Of a DNA stretch of 64,000 nucleotides, positions 5,761 through 14,654 are shown piece after piece. The notes beneath the pieces are model-generated. The model had not been told where the DNA came from, ran no database searches, and worked only from the letters and a program-made list of their open reading frames with translations. This DNA comes from Alphaproteobacteria bacterium (GTDB taxonomy: Bacteria > Pseudomonadota > Alphaproteobacteria > UBA8366). Position numbers and translations under genes: made by a program. Location: contig WHUA01000002.1 of the NCBI GenBank assembly GCA_009377445.1, positions 271,368 to 335,367 on the forward strand. Reading direction: 5' to 3'. Numbering within the stretch: the first letter of the stretch is position 1; each line of letters opens with the position of its first letter.

Positions 5761-7938
5761 ATGTCGTCGATATTGGCCATGCCGTCCGACACCGGCGCCG
5801 AGCAGAATACGCTGCTGCGCGAAGGCGAGACGGTATGGCGCCGCGAACAGGCCGGGCGCGCAGCGCTCCTCCTGGATGGCGCGAGCTACTATGGCGCTCT
5901 CCGCGAAGCCCTTCTCGCGGCGCGGCGCACGGTCTTCATTATCGGCTGGGACATCGACAGCCGGACCAGGCTCGTCGGCGAGTCCGGCGCCGCAACCGAC
6001 GGCGCGCCCGAGACGCTGGGCGAGTTTCTGGCCTACCTGGTCTCCCGGCGCGAGGCACTCGACATATACCTCCTGCCCTGGGACTACTCCATTCTGTTCC
6101 TGCCCGAACGCGAGCTCATGCCGATGGTGGCGCTGGGCTGGAACACGCCCGACCGCGTCCATGTCTGCCTCGACAGCACGGCGCCCGTCGTCTCCAGCCA
6201 CCACCAGAAGCTCGTCACGATCGACGACAGCCTGGCATTCTGCGGCGGGCTCGACCTGACGATACGGCGCTGGGACACCGCCGACCACGCGTGCGACTGT
6301 CCCGCCCGGGTCGATCCGAACGGCGACGCCTACGGCCCCTACCACGATCTCGAAATGATCGTCGACGGAGACGCGGCGCGGGCGCTGGCCGACGTCGCGC
6401 GTGCGCGGTGGAGCGCAGCCACCGATGAAAAGGCCGCGCCCGCCGCCGGCTTGGGCGAGGCGCGGGACATCCCCTGGCCCGATTCCGTCCGCCCCGACTT
6501 CCACAACGTCACCATCGGCATCGCGCGGACGCAGCCGGAATCCGTCGATGGACCCGGCGTCCACGAAGTCGAGCGCCTCTACCTCGAGGCGATCGCGGAG
6601 GCCGGCCGGACGATCTATATCGAAAACCAGTTCCTGCAATGCGATGCGATCGCCGCCGCGCTCGCCGACCGGGCGGCAAGCCAGCCCGGCCTGGAGATCG
6701 TCATCCTAAGCAATCAGGAATCCGGCGGCTGGCTGGAAGAGCGGACGATGGGCATCGGCCGCCGGCGGTTCATATCGATCCTGCAGGAGTCGCCCGGCGC
6801 GGAACGGATACGGGTGCTGCGCTCGGTCGTCGCCGATGGCGACGGCCTCAAGGAGGTGCACATCCATTCCAAGCTGCAAATCGTCGACGACCGGCTGCTT
6901 CGGATCGGCTCCTCCAATCTCAACCGGCGGTCCATGGGGCTCGACACCGAATGCGATATCGCCATCGAGGCGGAAACCGAAGAGGACCGCGGACGCATCG
7001 TGGAAATTCGCGACGCATTGATCGCGCATCATCTCGGCGTCCCGGCGGAAGATCTGACAGGGGCAATCGCCCGGCACGGCTCCGTCATCGCCGCGATCGA
7101 CGCAACGAGCGGGGGACGCAGAACCGTGGCGCCGATCGATCCCACCTATCCGGCGCCGATACTGGGCGAGGACTTCGAAGTCAGCATCGCCGATGCCGCC
7201 GACCCGCGGACGCCGCCGACGCACGCCGCTTTGTCTGCCGCGCTGGAGCTGCAGCGCCCGCAGCAATCGAAAGGCCTGCCGATCCGGCTGATCGTCTTCG
7301 CGCTCACCGCGGTTGCGATGGCGATGCTGTGGTATTTCACGCCGATCTCGGAGATCGCGAATGTCGAGACGCTGGAACCCTATTTCGAGCAGATCGCCAG
7401 CAGCGGCTGGGCGCCGGTCGCCATTCCCCTCGTCTTCGCCGCAGCCAGCATCGTCTTCTTCCCGGTCACGATCCTGATCGCGCTCACGGGCATGACGCTC
7501 GGCCCGATCATGGGATTCCTCTGCGCCACCGCCGGCTGCCTGGGGAGCGCCGCCCTCGCCTTCGCCGCCGGCGTCCTGATGGGCGAAAAGGGATTGCGGC
7601 GCATCATGGGCCGGCGCCTGAACCGCATGAGCCAGAGCGCCGCCGAAAAAGGCGTGCTGTCGATCGTCGGCCTGAGGCTCCTGCCGGTCGCCCCTTTCAC
7701 GGCAGTCAATCTGATCGCCGGCGCTTCGCATGTGCGGTTCGGCGACTTCATGATCGGCACCGTGCTCGGCATGATGCCCGGCATCGTCCTGATGACGGCG
7801 CTCGGAGACCGCCTGCGCGAGGTCTGGCACAACCCCAGCGTCGAGAACGTCATCCTGCTCGGCGCGCTCGCCGTCGCCTGGCTCGCCGCCGCTGTCGCGT
7901 TGCAATACCTAGTATCGAAATACCGCAAATCCGACTAG
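5761..7938 (+). CDS. Phospholipase D family protein fused to a VTT membrane domain
   Basis: A 725-aa protein. The soluble part carries two HKD motifs of the PLD superfamily: HHQKLVTIDD near residue 145 and HIHSKLQIVDD near 366, each followed by the usual G-S/N stretch (GSSNLNRRSMG). From about residue 510 there is a polytopic domain (IRLIVFALTAVAMAMLWYF, then several hydrophobic segments with FPVTILIALTGMTLGP) of the SNARE-associated/VTT (DedA-like) family. The likely role is phosphatidyl transfer or hydrolysis on membrane lipids, such as cardiolipin synthesis, combined with a lipid-moving domain. The start at 5761 was chosen because P8 ends at 5690; the frame is open from 5635. It converges with an EEP-family gene that commonly accompanies such proteins. 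Confidence 0.88.
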   Translation: MSSILAMPSDTGAEQNTLLREGETVWRREQAGRAALLLDGASYYGALREALLAARRTVFIIGWDIDSRTRLVGESGAATDGAPETLGEFLAYLVSRREALDIYLLPWDYSILFLPERELMPMVALGWNTPDRVHVCLDSTAPVVSSHHQKLVTIDDSLAFCGGLDLTIRRWDTADHACDCPARVDPNGDAYGPYHDLEMIVDGDAARALADVARARWSAATDEKAAPAAGLGEARDIPWPDSVRPDFHNVTIGIARTQPESVDGPGVHEVERLYLEAIAEAGRTIYIENQFLQCDAIAAALADRAASQPGLEIVILSNQESGGWLEERTMGIGRRRFISILQESPGAERIRVLRSVVADGDGLKEVHIHSKLQIVDDRLLRIGSSNLNRRSMGLDTECDIAIEAETEEDRGRIVEIRDALIAHHLGVPAEDLTGAIARHGSVIAAIDATSGGRRTVAPIDPTYPAPILGEDFEVSIADAADPRTPPTHAALSAALELQRPQQSKGLPIRLIVFALTAVAMAMLWYFTPISEIANVETLEPYFEQIASSGWAPVAIPLVFAAASIVFFPVTILIALTGMTLGPIMGFLCATAGCLGSAALAFAAGVLMGEKGLRRIMGRRLNRMSQSAAEKGVLSIVGLRLLPVAPFTAVNLIAGASHVRFGDFMIGTVLGMMPGIVLMTALGDRLREVWHNPSVENVILLGALAVAWLAAAVALQYLVSKYRKSD

Positions 7939-7974
7939 ATCAATTTATCTGCGTCCGATAGGACACAGGTTGCT

Positions 7975-8727
7975 CTAGACGGCGGCGGCCGCGCGCCGCA
8001 GCGCAACGGGCGCGCGCGCCGCGCCGGCGATATGCAGGCGCGCGACGACCGGCAGGTGGTCCGAGGCGATCCTGGACAGCGGCGCCACATGCGCGCGCAC
8101 GATCGGATGCTCGCCGATCTCGCGAAACAGGATGCGGTCGAGCGCGAATACCGGCCGCCAGGAGGGGAAGCTGCGCGGCGACGGAGCCTTCTCGAACAGC
8201 GTCGCGATCGCCCGGATCGAGCGGCTGCGCCACTGCCATTCGTTGAGATCGCCGAGCAGGATCGCGGGCGTTGGCCCGCAACCGTTCAGATAGTCCGCAA
8301 TCCGCCTAGTCTGGCGCCGCCGCTCCCGCACGCGCAGGCCCAGATGCGTCGCGACGACCAGATACGGCGCGCCGAAAAGGTCGATATGGGCGGCGATCGC
8401 GCCCCTGGGCTCGAAGCGCCCCACGCTGAGGTCGATCCTGTCGACCCTCGATACGGGGTGACGGCTCAGCAGCACATTGCCGAAGCGGCCGCGATGGTCC
8501 TCGATGTTCGCGTCGATCAGCAGCTCATAACCGCGCCGCTCGGCATATCTCTCGAGCCAGGCCTCGTGCGCGGGCAGGCCCCATTCGACCTCCTGCAAGG
8601 CGATCAGGTCGGCGTCGATCTGGTCGATCACGGCCGCGATCCGCGTCGGATTGCGCTGGCCGTCCAGCCCGACGGCGCGATGAATATTGTAGGAGGCTAT
8701 AACAACGGTCGGTGGAGCGTGAAGCAT
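7975..8727 (-). CDS. Endonuclease/exonuclease/phosphatase family protein
   Basis: A 250-aa single-domain EEP protein. The catalytic blocks are in order: SYNIHRAVG (about 12-20), LQEVEWG (about 44-50), a THLGL strand near 130, GDLNEW near 160 and SDHLPVVARL near 220, which supply the metal-binding Glu, Asp/Asn and the final Asp-His pair. No signal peptide is seen. It could be a phosphodiesterase acting on phospholipids, inositol phosphates or nucleic acid. Pairing with a PLD-VTT gene in convergent array suggests lipid metabolism, but the substrate is not determined by sequence. Confidence 0.85.
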   Translation of the reverse strand: MLHAPPTVVIASYNIHRAVGLDGQRNPTRIAAVIDQIDADLIALQEVEWGLPAHEAWLERYAERRGYELLIDANIEDHRGRFGNVLLSRHPVSRVDRIDLSVGRFEPRGAIAAHIDLFGAPYLVVATHLGLRVRERRRQTRRIADYLNGCGPTPAILLGDLNEWQWRSRSIRAIATLFEKAPSPRSFPSWRPVFALDRILFREIGEHPIVRAHVAPLSRIASDHLPVVARLHIAGAARAPVALRRAAAAV

Positions 8728-8892
8728 CCCGCCTTACATAATGCCTTGCCGGCAAAGAAAAACCCATCGGGCGAAAACTTTCCGCGCTCTATCCAGCACC
8801 TCGAGGAATCGGGCATTGTTCGCCCCCCTGGATATTCGAGGGCATTCGCGGTAACAAAATCCGCGACAACCGCCAAACGGCCGGGACCAACG

Positions 8893-10011
8893 ATGAAACA
8901 CATTTCCATTTGCGCCGCCCTCGCGGCATTCGCCTTTCTTCCCGGCCCGGGACTTGCGCAGGACCGGATCGTCGAGACCCAGTCCGGGCGCATCGCCGTG
9001 GCGGCGGTGGCGGGCGGCCTGGAGCATCCCTGGGGCATGGCGTTCCTGCCGGATGGGCGCCTGCTGGTGACGGAGCGCGCGGGGCGGCTCCGGATCGTCA
9101 CGCGCGACGGAAAGCTCTCCGCCCCCGTCGCAGGCGTACCGCCGGTCTTCGCCGAAGGCCAGGGCGGCCTTCTCGATGTGGCGGCGGACCCCGATTTCTC
9201 GAACAGCGGCCTCGTCTACCTGTCCTATGCGGAGGCAGGCGGGGCCGGCGCTTCCACCGCGGTGGCCCGGGGCAAGCTCGCCGACGGCGCGTTGCGGGAC
9301 GTTCGCGTGATCTTCCGCCAGCAGCCGAAGGTTTCGGACGACAAGCATTTCGGCGGCCGGCTGGTCTTCGCGCGGGACGGCATGCTGTTCATCACGCTGG
9401 GCGAGCGCTTCAAGTTCGAGCCGGCGCAGGACCTTTCCAGCCACCTGGGAAAAATCATCCGCATCAGGCCGGACGGCGCCGTTCCGCCGGACAATCCTTT
9501 CCTCGGCCGGCAGGATGCGAAACCGGAGATATGGTCCTACGGCCACCGCAACGTCCAGGGCGCGGCCATTCATCCGGCGACGGGCAAGCTGTGGATCAGC
9601 GAGTTCGGCCCGCGCGGCGGCGACGAGATCAACATTCCCGAAGCCGGCCGCAACTACGGCTGGCCGCTCGTAAGCTGGGGCCGTCATTACAATCTGATCG
9701 GCATTCCCAAGCCGCAGACGCGGCCGGACCTCGCGCAGTCCATCTATCATTGGAACCCCGTGGTCTCGCCGTCGGGCATCGTCTTCTACACGGGCGAGCT
9801 CTTTCCCCGATGGCGCGGCAATCTGCTGATCGCGGGCCTTTCGTCCGAAGCGCTGGTGCGCCTCACCCTGGACGGAGAACGGGTGACCGGCGAGGAACGC
9901 ATTGCTATGGACACGCGGATCCGCGACGTCGAGCAGGGACCGGACGGCAGCGTCTACCTGCTGACGGACGAGTCCGGCGGCGCCGTCCTCCGCCTCGCTC
10001 CCGCCCGGTAG
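8893..10011 (+). CDS. PQQ-dependent soluble aldose (sugar) dehydrogenase
   Basis: A 372-aa secreted protein. Residues 1-22 are a signal peptide (MKHISICAALAAFAFLPG, cleavage after GLAQ). The mature part is a six-bladed propeller of the glucose/sorbosone dehydrogenase family, with EHPWGMAFLPDGRLLVTER, GGLLDVAADPDF, a GHRNVQGAAIHP block and EFGPRGGDEINIPEAGRNYG, which carry the PQQ and calcium ligands. Such enzymes oxidise aldoses in the periplasm with PQQ. The frame extends upstream to 8032, but the signal peptide fixes the start at the ATG at 8893. No PQQ biosynthesis genes are in the window. Confidence 0.9.
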   Translation: MKHISICAALAAFAFLPGPGLAQDRIVETQSGRIAVAAVAGGLEHPWGMAFLPDGRLLVTERAGRLRIVTRDGKLSAPVAGVPPVFAEGQGGLLDVAADPDFSNSGLVYLSYAEAGGAGASTAVARGKLADGALRDVRVIFRQQPKVSDDKHFGGRLVFARDGMLFITLGERFKFEPAQDLSSHLGKIIRIRPDGAVPPDNPFLGRQDAKPEIWSYGHRNVQGAAIHPATGKLWISEFGPRGGDEINIPEAGRNYGWPLVSWGRHYNLIGIPKPQTRPDLAQSIYHWNPVVSPSGIVFYTGELFPRWRGNLLIAGLSSEALVRLTLDGERVTGEERIAMDTRIRDVEQGPDGSVYLLTDESGGAVLRLAPAR

Positions 10012-10021
10012 CGCCGCGGCC

Positions 10022-10381
10022 TTACACGTCGACCAGGACCTTGAATCCGCCGTAGACCATGCGCTTCATTTCGAAGGGCACCGACTTCCCGTCCATCGTG
10101 GCGGCGAGCCGCGGGTCCTTCATCACCTTGGCGTTGACGCGGTCGCGGTGCGCCCGCGACTTGAACACCACCCACGCAAAAACCACCGTCTCGCCGCGCT
10201 TCAGCTTCAAGTTGCGCGGGAACGACGTCACCATCTTGACGCTGAGGTCGTCGCCGACGCACTCCCGGTATTCCAAGGCGCCGTGCTCGCGCCAGATCTT
10301 GCCCGCTTTGCGCGCCAAGCTACGGTATTGCGGAATATTCTTCTTCGGCACCGGCAAGACATATCCGTCGACATATGGCAT
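10022..10381 (-). CDS. DUF1428 (YbaA-like) protein
   Basis: A 119-aa protein with the DUF1428 signature: MPYVDGYVLPVPKKN at the start, WREHGALEYREC near 30-42, a FAWVVFKSRAHRDRVN block and a FEMKRMVYGGFKVLV ending. The fold is a ferredoxin-like dimeric alpha/beta barrel; the function is unknown. Its ATG overlaps the stop of the upstream sigma factor gene (TGATG at 10383-10379), so the two are translationally coupled. DUF1428 and YCII (DGPF) proteins are frequent partners of ECF42 sigma factors, which fits this context. Confidence 0.92.
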   Translation of the reverse strand: MPYVDGYVLPVPKKNIPQYRSLARKAGKIWREHGALEYRECVGDDLSVKMVTSFPRNLKLKRGETVVFAWVVFKSRAHRDRVNAKVMKDPRLAATMDGKSVPFEMKRMVYGGFKVLVDV

Positions 10382-11682
10382 CAGGATTCTCCTATGGTTC
10401 GGTCTTCATTTGCATCGGCTCCTTGCGCGCAGGCAGCGGCGCGCTCGAGCAGCAAGTCACGCTCGCGGGCATTCCGGGTAAGCGATGCGGCGCGCTCGAA
10501 CTCCGCCCTGGCTTCGCCGAGACGGCCGAGCTTTCTCAGCAGATCGCCGCGCACGCTCGGCAGCAGGTGATAGCTCTCGAGCGATGGCTCGCCGGTCAGC
10601 GCATCGACGATCGCGAGACCCAATGCCGGACCGAACGCCATCGCCAAGGCGACCGCGCGATTGAGCTCCACGACGGGCGACGGCGCGATCAGCGCGAGCG
10701 CCTCGTATAGCGCGGCGATCCGCGGCCACTCCGTCCGCTCGGCGGTGGGCGCGCACGCGTGGCAGGCGGCGATCATCGCCTGCAACAGGTATGGGCCGGG
10801 CATTCCGCCGAGCGCTTCGGCCCGCTCGATCGCGGCGAGCCCGCGGCGGATCAACAATCGGTCCCAGCGCGCCCGGTTCTGATCGAGCAAGAGGACCGGC
10901 TCGCCCGCCGGGCCCGTCCGCGCCCCGAAGCGCGATGCCTGAATCTCCATGAGCGCGACGACGCCATGCACTTCCGGCTCCCGCGGCGCAAGCTCCGCCA
11001 GGATGCGCCCGAGACGGAGCGCCTCCTCGCAGAGCTGAGGCCGCATCCAGTCGCTGCCGGCGGTGGCGGAATATCCCTCGTTGAAGACGAGGTAGATGAC
11101 CTCGAGCACCGACGAAAGCCGGACGGCGAGCTCGGCGCCCTGCGGAATTTCGAAGGGGACGCCCGCGTCGGAGAGGCTGCGCTTCGCGCGGACGATGCGC
11201 TGCGCCACCGTCGGCTCGGGAACAAGGAACGCCCGCGCGATCTCCTCGGTCGTCAGCCCGCCGAGCAGGCGAAGCGTCAGCGCGACGCGCGCCTCAGTGG
11301 CGAGCACCGGATGGCAGGCTGTGAACATCAGGCGCAGGAGATCGTCGCCGATGTCGTCGTCGATCGCGGCATCGAGATCCGGCGCGCCCGTCTCCTGCAG
11401 GATCTCGATCTCGCGCCCGAGCTCGGCGTGTTTCCGCTGGGCCAGCTTGTTGCGGCGGAACAGGTCGATCGCGCGATGCTTGGCGGTCGCCATGAGCCAG
11501 GCGCCCGGATTGTCGGGCACGCCCGTGTCGGGCCATTGCCTGAGCGCGATGACGAGCGCGTCCTGCGCCAGCTCCTCAGCCAGCCCGACGTCGCGCACGA
11601 TGCGCGCGAGGCCGGCAATCAGCCGGGCCGACTCTATCCTCCAGACCGCGTCGATGGCGCGGTGGGTATCGGTCGCCGTCAT
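10381..11682 (-). CDS. ECF42-type RNA polymerase sigma factor with TPR-like C-terminus
   Basis: A 433-aa ECF sigma factor with a long C-terminal extension. Region 2 covers about residues 10-80 (GLAEELAQDALVIALRQWP, AWLMATAKHRAIDLFRR) and region 4 about 125-180 (LRLLGGLTTEEIARAFLVPE). Residues 200-433 form the helical DUF6596/TPR-like extension of the ECF42 group (VIYLVFNEGYSATAG, NRAVALAMAFGPALGLAIVD). In this group the extension is needed for activity and no anti-sigma factor is encoded nearby, as here. The gene is first in a two-gene operon with DUF1428. Likely targets are genes for DGPF-type small proteins such as those at 15.8-17.2 kb. Confidence 0.92.
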   Translation of the reverse strand: MTATDTHRAIDAVWRIESARLIAGLARIVRDVGLAEELAQDALVIALRQWPDTGVPDNPGAWLMATAKHRAIDLFRRNKLAQRKHAELGREIEILQETGAPDLDAAIDDDIGDDLLRLMFTACHPVLATEARVALTLRLLGGLTTEEIARAFLVPEPTVAQRIVRAKRSLSDAGVPFEIPQGAELAVRLSSVLEVIYLVFNEGYSATAGSDWMRPQLCEEALRLGRILAELAPREPEVHGVVALMEIQASRFGARTGPAGEPVLLLDQNRARWDRLLIRRGLAAIERAEALGGMPGPYLLQAMIAACHACAPTAERTEWPRIAALYEALALIAPSPVVELNRAVALAMAFGPALGLAIVDALTGEPSLESYHLLPSVRGDLLRKLGRLGEARAEFERAASLTRNARERDLLLERAAACAQGADANEDRTIGES

Positions 11683-11741
11683 GGCGACCGATCAGACCAT
11701 CCCCGATCCTCTCGTGCAAGGCCGGGCGGCCTGAACGCAGC

Positions 11742-12860
11742 TCAGTGCGGATTCGCTACGCTGTACTGCGCAAGCTTCGCATCATCGAGGTCGATTCCGA
11801 GTCCGGGGCCGGAAGGCAGAGCGATACTTCCACGGCTGATATCGAGGCGGGGCGTGGCCACGGTGTCGACCACCTTGAGCGGCCCCACGCACTCCAACCC
11901 AGGCAGGATATTGCGCGACGTAGCGCCGAGCATGATCTCCGCCATCGTGCTGAGATCCAGCCCGAACCCGTGTCCCATGACGACCTGGAGACCGGCCGCC
12001 TCCGCGGTCGCCAGCATGCGCGCGGACGGCAACAGGCCGCCGGCCTGCTTGATGCCGAACTTCACGAAGTCGGCGCAGTCGGCCTTGATGACCCGGATCA
12101 GGCTCTCGTGATCGCTGATGGCCTCGTCGGCCATGATGGGAATCCCGCCCTTCCGGCGGACCTCGGCCAGGCCTTCGAGGTCGTCTTTCGGCGTCGGCTG
12201 TTCGAACAGTTGCATGTCGCAGGATTTGACGGCGTGGCACAGCTCCAGCGCCTGATGGACATTGCATTGCTGGTTGGCGTCCATGCGCAGCTGCACGTCC
12301 TTGCCGACGGCATCCCGCACCGCCGCCACGCGAGCGCCATCCTTGGCGGCCTGGTTGCCGACCTTTATTTTCAGCGATTTGAAACCAGCCTTCGTCCAAC
12401 GCTTCGCTTCGGCGGCCGCTTCGTCCGGCGGCAACTCACCGACCCAGCCGTTGAACTGCACCCGGTCGAGGACGGCGCCGCCGACGTAATCGTGGAGGGC
12501 GATGCCTTGCCGCCGGCAGATGAGCTCGATGCAAGCGAGCTCCACGCCGGCAGCGGCGCCGGGTTGCCCTGGCGTCAGCTTGGAGGCGCATTCGAAAATT
12601 CGATTGATGTTGACGGGATCTTCCCCGATCAAGGCCGGGCCGACACGGTCCCGAATGGCGGCGGCCAGCTCCGGCGCCGTATTCGGCGACTTGGCCCGGC
12701 TCGATGGGTCGTTGCTGCTGATGCCGACCGCGCCGTCCGTGGCGGTAACCCGCACCACGACGCACTTGGTGACGTTCTTGGATACGCCGCCGCTCGTAAA
12801 CGTGCCCACCAGAGGCATGCCTACGTTGAATACCTCGACCTTACCGATTGTTGCCTTCAT
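11742..12860 (-). CDS. Enolase-superfamily enzyme (mandelate racemase/muconate lactonizing type)
   Basis: A 372-aa TIM-barrel enzyme. An N-terminal capping domain (1-120) is followed by the catalytic lysine motif SLKIKVG near 165, metal ligands in RMDANQQ near 195, LFEQPT near 220 and MADEAIS near 245, and a second base region KFGIKQAGG near 268. The HGFGLDLS segment near 300 lacks the His-Asp dyad of true mandelate racemase, so the muconate cycloisomerase/dipeptide epimerase-like arrangement with two lysines is more likely. The substrate is probably an acid-sugar or aromatic-derived carboxylate. It stands alone, followed by repeat copy B upstream. Confidence 0.85.
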   Translation of the reverse strand: MKATIGKVEVFNVGMPLVGTFTSGGVSKNVTKCVVVRVTATDGAVGISSNDPSSRAKSPNTAPELAAAIRDRVGPALIGEDPVNINRIFECASKLTPGQPGAAAGVELACIELICRRQGIALHDYVGGAVLDRVQFNGWVGELPPDEAAAEAKRWTKAGFKSLKIKVGNQAAKDGARVAAVRDAVGKDVQLRMDANQQCNVHQALELCHAVKSCDMQLFEQPTPKDDLEGLAEVRRKGGIPIMADEAISDHESLIRVIKADCADFVKFGIKQAGGLLPSARMLATAEAAGLQVVMGHGFGLDLSTMAEIMLGATSRNILPGLECVGPLKVVDTVATPRLDISRGSIALPSGPGLGIDLDDAKLAQYSVANPH

Positions 12861-12963
12861 TTCAGTCCCTCATCCACGCGGCCTAACGTCAGCTCGTAGT
12901 ATCATGATTTTCTGGTAGAGGCGAATACGCCGGTCCGGGCGCGAGTCCGCTCCAAACCCCCGA

Positions 12964-13149
12964 GGGCAATCGCATTTGCGTATCTTGCACGAATGCCGTG
13001 CGTCCTTCGTCCCTCGACAAGCTCGGGATGAGGAGGCTCAGGATGAGGGAGAATCTTCGTGGCATTGAGAAGATTCCTCATGCTGAGCTTGTCGAAGCAC
13101 GCACCTCGCTTGTCCCAATCGCCGCGAGCACCCTCAAATGCGATTCCCC
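12964..13149. repeat. Dispersed palindromic intergenic repeat, copy B
   Basis: About 186 bp with ends GGGCAATCGCATTTG and CAAATGCGATTCCCC. It is about 21 bp longer than the other copies because the CTCGAC...GGATGAGG core segment is partly duplicated (13013-13047). It fills most of the 12861-13197 gap between the enolase-superfamily gene and the disulfide oxidoreductase gene. Confidence 0.88.
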
Positions 13150-13197
13150 TGCCCAACCCCCGCGCGCAGCTCACTTCGCTCGTGGCCGCAAATGCTG

Positions 13198-14577
13198 CTA
13201 CTCGATCGGCCTCAGGTCACCGAGCATCGTCGGAATCAGTTCCGTTACGGTTGGATGAATGTGCATGGCGCGTTGAATGACGGTGTAGGGCGCATCGGCA
13301 TACATCACGTCGAGCACCGAATGGATGATTTCGTCACCGCCGATCCCCAGGATCGTCGCGCCGAGGATCCTCTTGGTCTCGGCGTCGATCAGGATCTTCA
13401 TGAAGCCCTGGGTCTCGCTGCGCTCCCGGGCGCGCCCAACGCTCGTCATCATCATCTTGCCGATCAACGCTTTCCGCCCCGGCTCCCGCACTTGGCTTTC
13501 CGTCATGCCAGCCCGCCCCAAGGGCGGATCGATGAACAAACTGTAAGTGGGGATGCGGTCGGAAACGCGCCGCGGGTCGTTGTCGAACATATTGGCGGCG
13601 AGAATTTCGTAATCATTGTAGGACGTGTGCGTGAAGGCGCCGCGGCCGTTGACATCGCCGATCGCCCAGATCCCCGGAACGTTCGTGCGAAGCTGGTCGT
13701 CGACCACGACGTATCCGCGCGGGTCGGTTTCGACGCCGGCTTTGTCGAGGCCGAGGTCGTCGGTGTTGGGTTTCCGGCCCACGGCGAGGAGCACATCGGA
13801 TCCGACAATTTCTTCCGGGCCCGGTCCGCAGCTCGCGGTGACCGCCACCTGGTCGCCGTGTTTCGCCAGTGCTATGCATTCAGCCTCGAGGCGTATCTCG
13901 ATGCCTTCGTTCTCCAATATCTCCTTCACCGCGGCGGAGACGTCCTCATCCTCACGCCCAATCAGCCGTGGACCCATTTCCACGACGGTGACGCGGCTGC
14001 CGAAGCGCCGATACATTTGCGCAAATTCGAGCCCGATATAGCTGCCGCCGATGATCACCAGATGCTCAGGCAGGAAATCGACCTCCATGATGCTGGAGTT
14101 GGTCAGGTAATCGACCTCGTCGACGCCCGGCATGTCGGGGACGATGGCGCGTCCGCCGACGTTGAGGACGATCTGCTCGGCTTCCAGCAAATCGCCGTTG
14201 ACCCGGACCGAATTGGCGCTCTCGAGGCGACCGTGGCCTTCGTACACGGTCAGGTTCTTCATCGTCTTGAGCCAGTTCGTGACCCCTTGACTGGATTGCT
14301 GCACGATCCGGTCCTTGCGGGCCTTGACCTGTTTCATATCGACCTCGATCAAGCCGTCTATCATGACTCCGAAGTCCATGCCCCGCCGCGCCATATGGGC
14401 CGCTCGCGCGCTCGCGATCAGTGTTTTGGTTGGGATGCAGCCCACATTCACGCATGTGCCGCCGAAGAGCTTCCGTTCGATGATGGCGGTCTTCATGCCT
14501 TTCTGTGTCATTCGCGCAGCAAGCGATGGTCCGGCCTGGCCGGTCCCGATAACGATCGCATCGAATTTTTCGACCAT
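13198..14577 (-). CDS. Class I pyridine nucleotide-disulfide oxidoreductase (mercuric reductase-like)
   Basis: A 459-aa flavoprotein. It has an FAD-binding VIGTGQAGPSLAAR motif (residues 9-22), the redox-active GGTCVNVGCIPTKT disulfide (about 39-52), an NAD(P) fold VIIGGSYIGLEFAQ near 175, the second FAD motif IWAIGDVNGRG near 305 and a C-terminal HIHPTVTELIPT with the catalytic His. It lacks the N-terminal metal-binding domain and the C-terminal Cys pair of mercuric reductase. It is not in a 2-oxoacid dehydrogenase operon, unlike the E3 at 54640, so it is more likely a general or RclA-like reductase. Physiological substrate unknown. Confidence 0.85.
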   Translation of the reverse strand: MVEKFDAIVIGTGQAGPSLAARMTQKGMKTAIIERKLFGGTCVNVGCIPTKTLIASARAAHMARRGMDFGVMIDGLIEVDMKQVKARKDRIVQQSSQGVTNWLKTMKNLTVYEGHGRLESANSVRVNGDLLEAEQIVLNVGGRAIVPDMPGVDEVDYLTNSSIMEVDFLPEHLVIIGGSYIGLEFAQMYRRFGSRVTVVEMGPRLIGREDEDVSAAVKEILENEGIEIRLEAECIALAKHGDQVAVTASCGPGPEEIVGSDVLLAVGRKPNTDDLGLDKAGVETDPRGYVVVDDQLRTNVPGIWAIGDVNGRGAFTHTSYNDYEILAANMFDNDPRRVSDRIPTYSLFIDPPLGRAGMTESQVREPGRKALIGKMMMTSVGRARERSETQGFMKILIDAETKRILGATILGIGGDEIIHSVLDVMYADAPYTVIQRAMHIHPTVTELIPTMLGDLRPIE

Positions 14578-14654
14578 ATTCGCCCTCGCTCCGCCGAGGC
14601 TCTTATTTCATCGCTAAATGAGCCTAGTAGCCACGAATGTCCGCAATCGGCGCG

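Noticed and set aside
10759..12111. 450-aa plus-strand open frame
   Set aside because: It runs antisense across the ECF42 sigma factor and the enolase-superfamily gene, which have intact motifs; it has no domain of its own.
13198..14577. Annotation as true mercuric reductase (merA)
   Set aside because: It lacks the N-terminal metal-binding domain and the C-terminal Cys pair, and no mer genes are nearby.
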